DNA of 6,221 nt, taken from the NCBI GenBank assembly GCA_002352145.1, contig DEHX01000146.1, positions 44,271-50,491 of the forward strand, written 5' to 3'. Made by a program: the position numbers and the translations under genes. The stretch comes from Chitinophagaceae bacterium UBA2789. Lineage in GTDB: Bacteria > Bacteroidota > Bacteroidia > Chitinophagales > Chitinophagaceae. The notes beneath the pieces are model-generated. The model did no database searches and was not told the DNA's origin. It worked only from the letters and a program-made list of their open reading frames with translations. Shown in pieces: positions 6,184 to 6,221 of the stretch (positions are counted from its first letter, which is position 1; the number at the start of each line of letters is the position of its first letter).

Positions 6184-6221
6184 ATGAACATTACGCAAAT
6201 ACTATTCTGGTTTCTTTCTGT
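6184..6221 (+). CDS. nuoJ: NADH-quinone oxidoreductase subunit J (NuoJ), N-terminal fragment, 3' partial
   Basis: Twelve complete codons plus two bases are present: MNITQILFWFLS. This is the start of a hydrophobic first transmembrane helix, as expected for NuoJ (ND6 homologue), a membrane-arm subunit next to NuoH. The call depends mainly on position, since nuoJ follows nuoI in canonical nuo operons, and on the hydrophobic N-terminus, because too little is visible for family motifs. The gene continues beyond the window. The 39-base spacer before it holds a 4-bp GC-rich stem, CCGC/GCGG (6165-6176), ending 7 bases before the ATG, and no strong Shine-Dalgarno sequence. Confidence 0.8.
   Translation, partial: MNITQILFWFLS

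Overview
The window is an internal segment of a proton-pumping NADH:quinone oxidoreductase (respiratory complex I, nuo) operon, with all genes on the + strand. The order is nuoD (5' end missing), nuoE, a small exported NTF2-like gene, nuoF, a short nuoG, nuoH, nuoI and the first codons of nuoJ. Apart from the extra gene, this is the canonical nuo order.

The organism is probably a member of the Bacteroidota, possibly Chitinophagaceae or a relative. This rests on the protein sequence style (for example the NuoI N-terminus and a NuoG without its molybdopterin-oxidoreductase-like C-terminal region), the A-rich translation starts mostly without a Shine-Dalgarno sequence, a TAnnTTTG-type promoter element, and a GTCATGCT...AGCATGAC palindrome of a kind I recall as dispersed in these genomes. 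These are judgements from memory, not database results. Bacteroidota generally respire with menaquinone, so that is the likely electron acceptor.

Layout: 1-984 nuoD, the quinone-site subunit of the connecting module. 985-1039 is a spacer holding the REP-like palindrome. 1040-1543 is nuoE. 1547-1963 is a signal-peptide-bearing NTF2-like (SnoaL/DUF4440-type) protein that is not a complex I subunit. 1964-2008 is a spacer with a strong terminator-like hairpin. 2009-3367 is nuoF, abutting nuoG (3368-4480). nuoH (4490-5548) follows after 9 bases. A 50-base spacer with a possible internal promoter and small hairpin precedes nuoI (5599-6144). nuoJ begins at 6184 and runs off the window. No stretch over 300 bases lacks a gene.

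How the genes work together: NuoE and NuoF, with the N-terminal part of NuoG, form the NADH-oxidising module (FMN and Fe-S clusters N1a, N3, N1b, N4, N5). NuoI carries N6a and N6b towards N2 and the quinone site formed by NuoD, NuoB (outside the window) and NuoH. NuoH and NuoJ belong to the membrane arm.

The window is mostly ordinary, and I see no undescribed defence or mobile system. The points worth a second look are the exported NTF2-like gene lodged between nuoE and nuoF, the short NuoG with an unusual extra cysteine cluster, and the palindromic elements in the operon's spacers.
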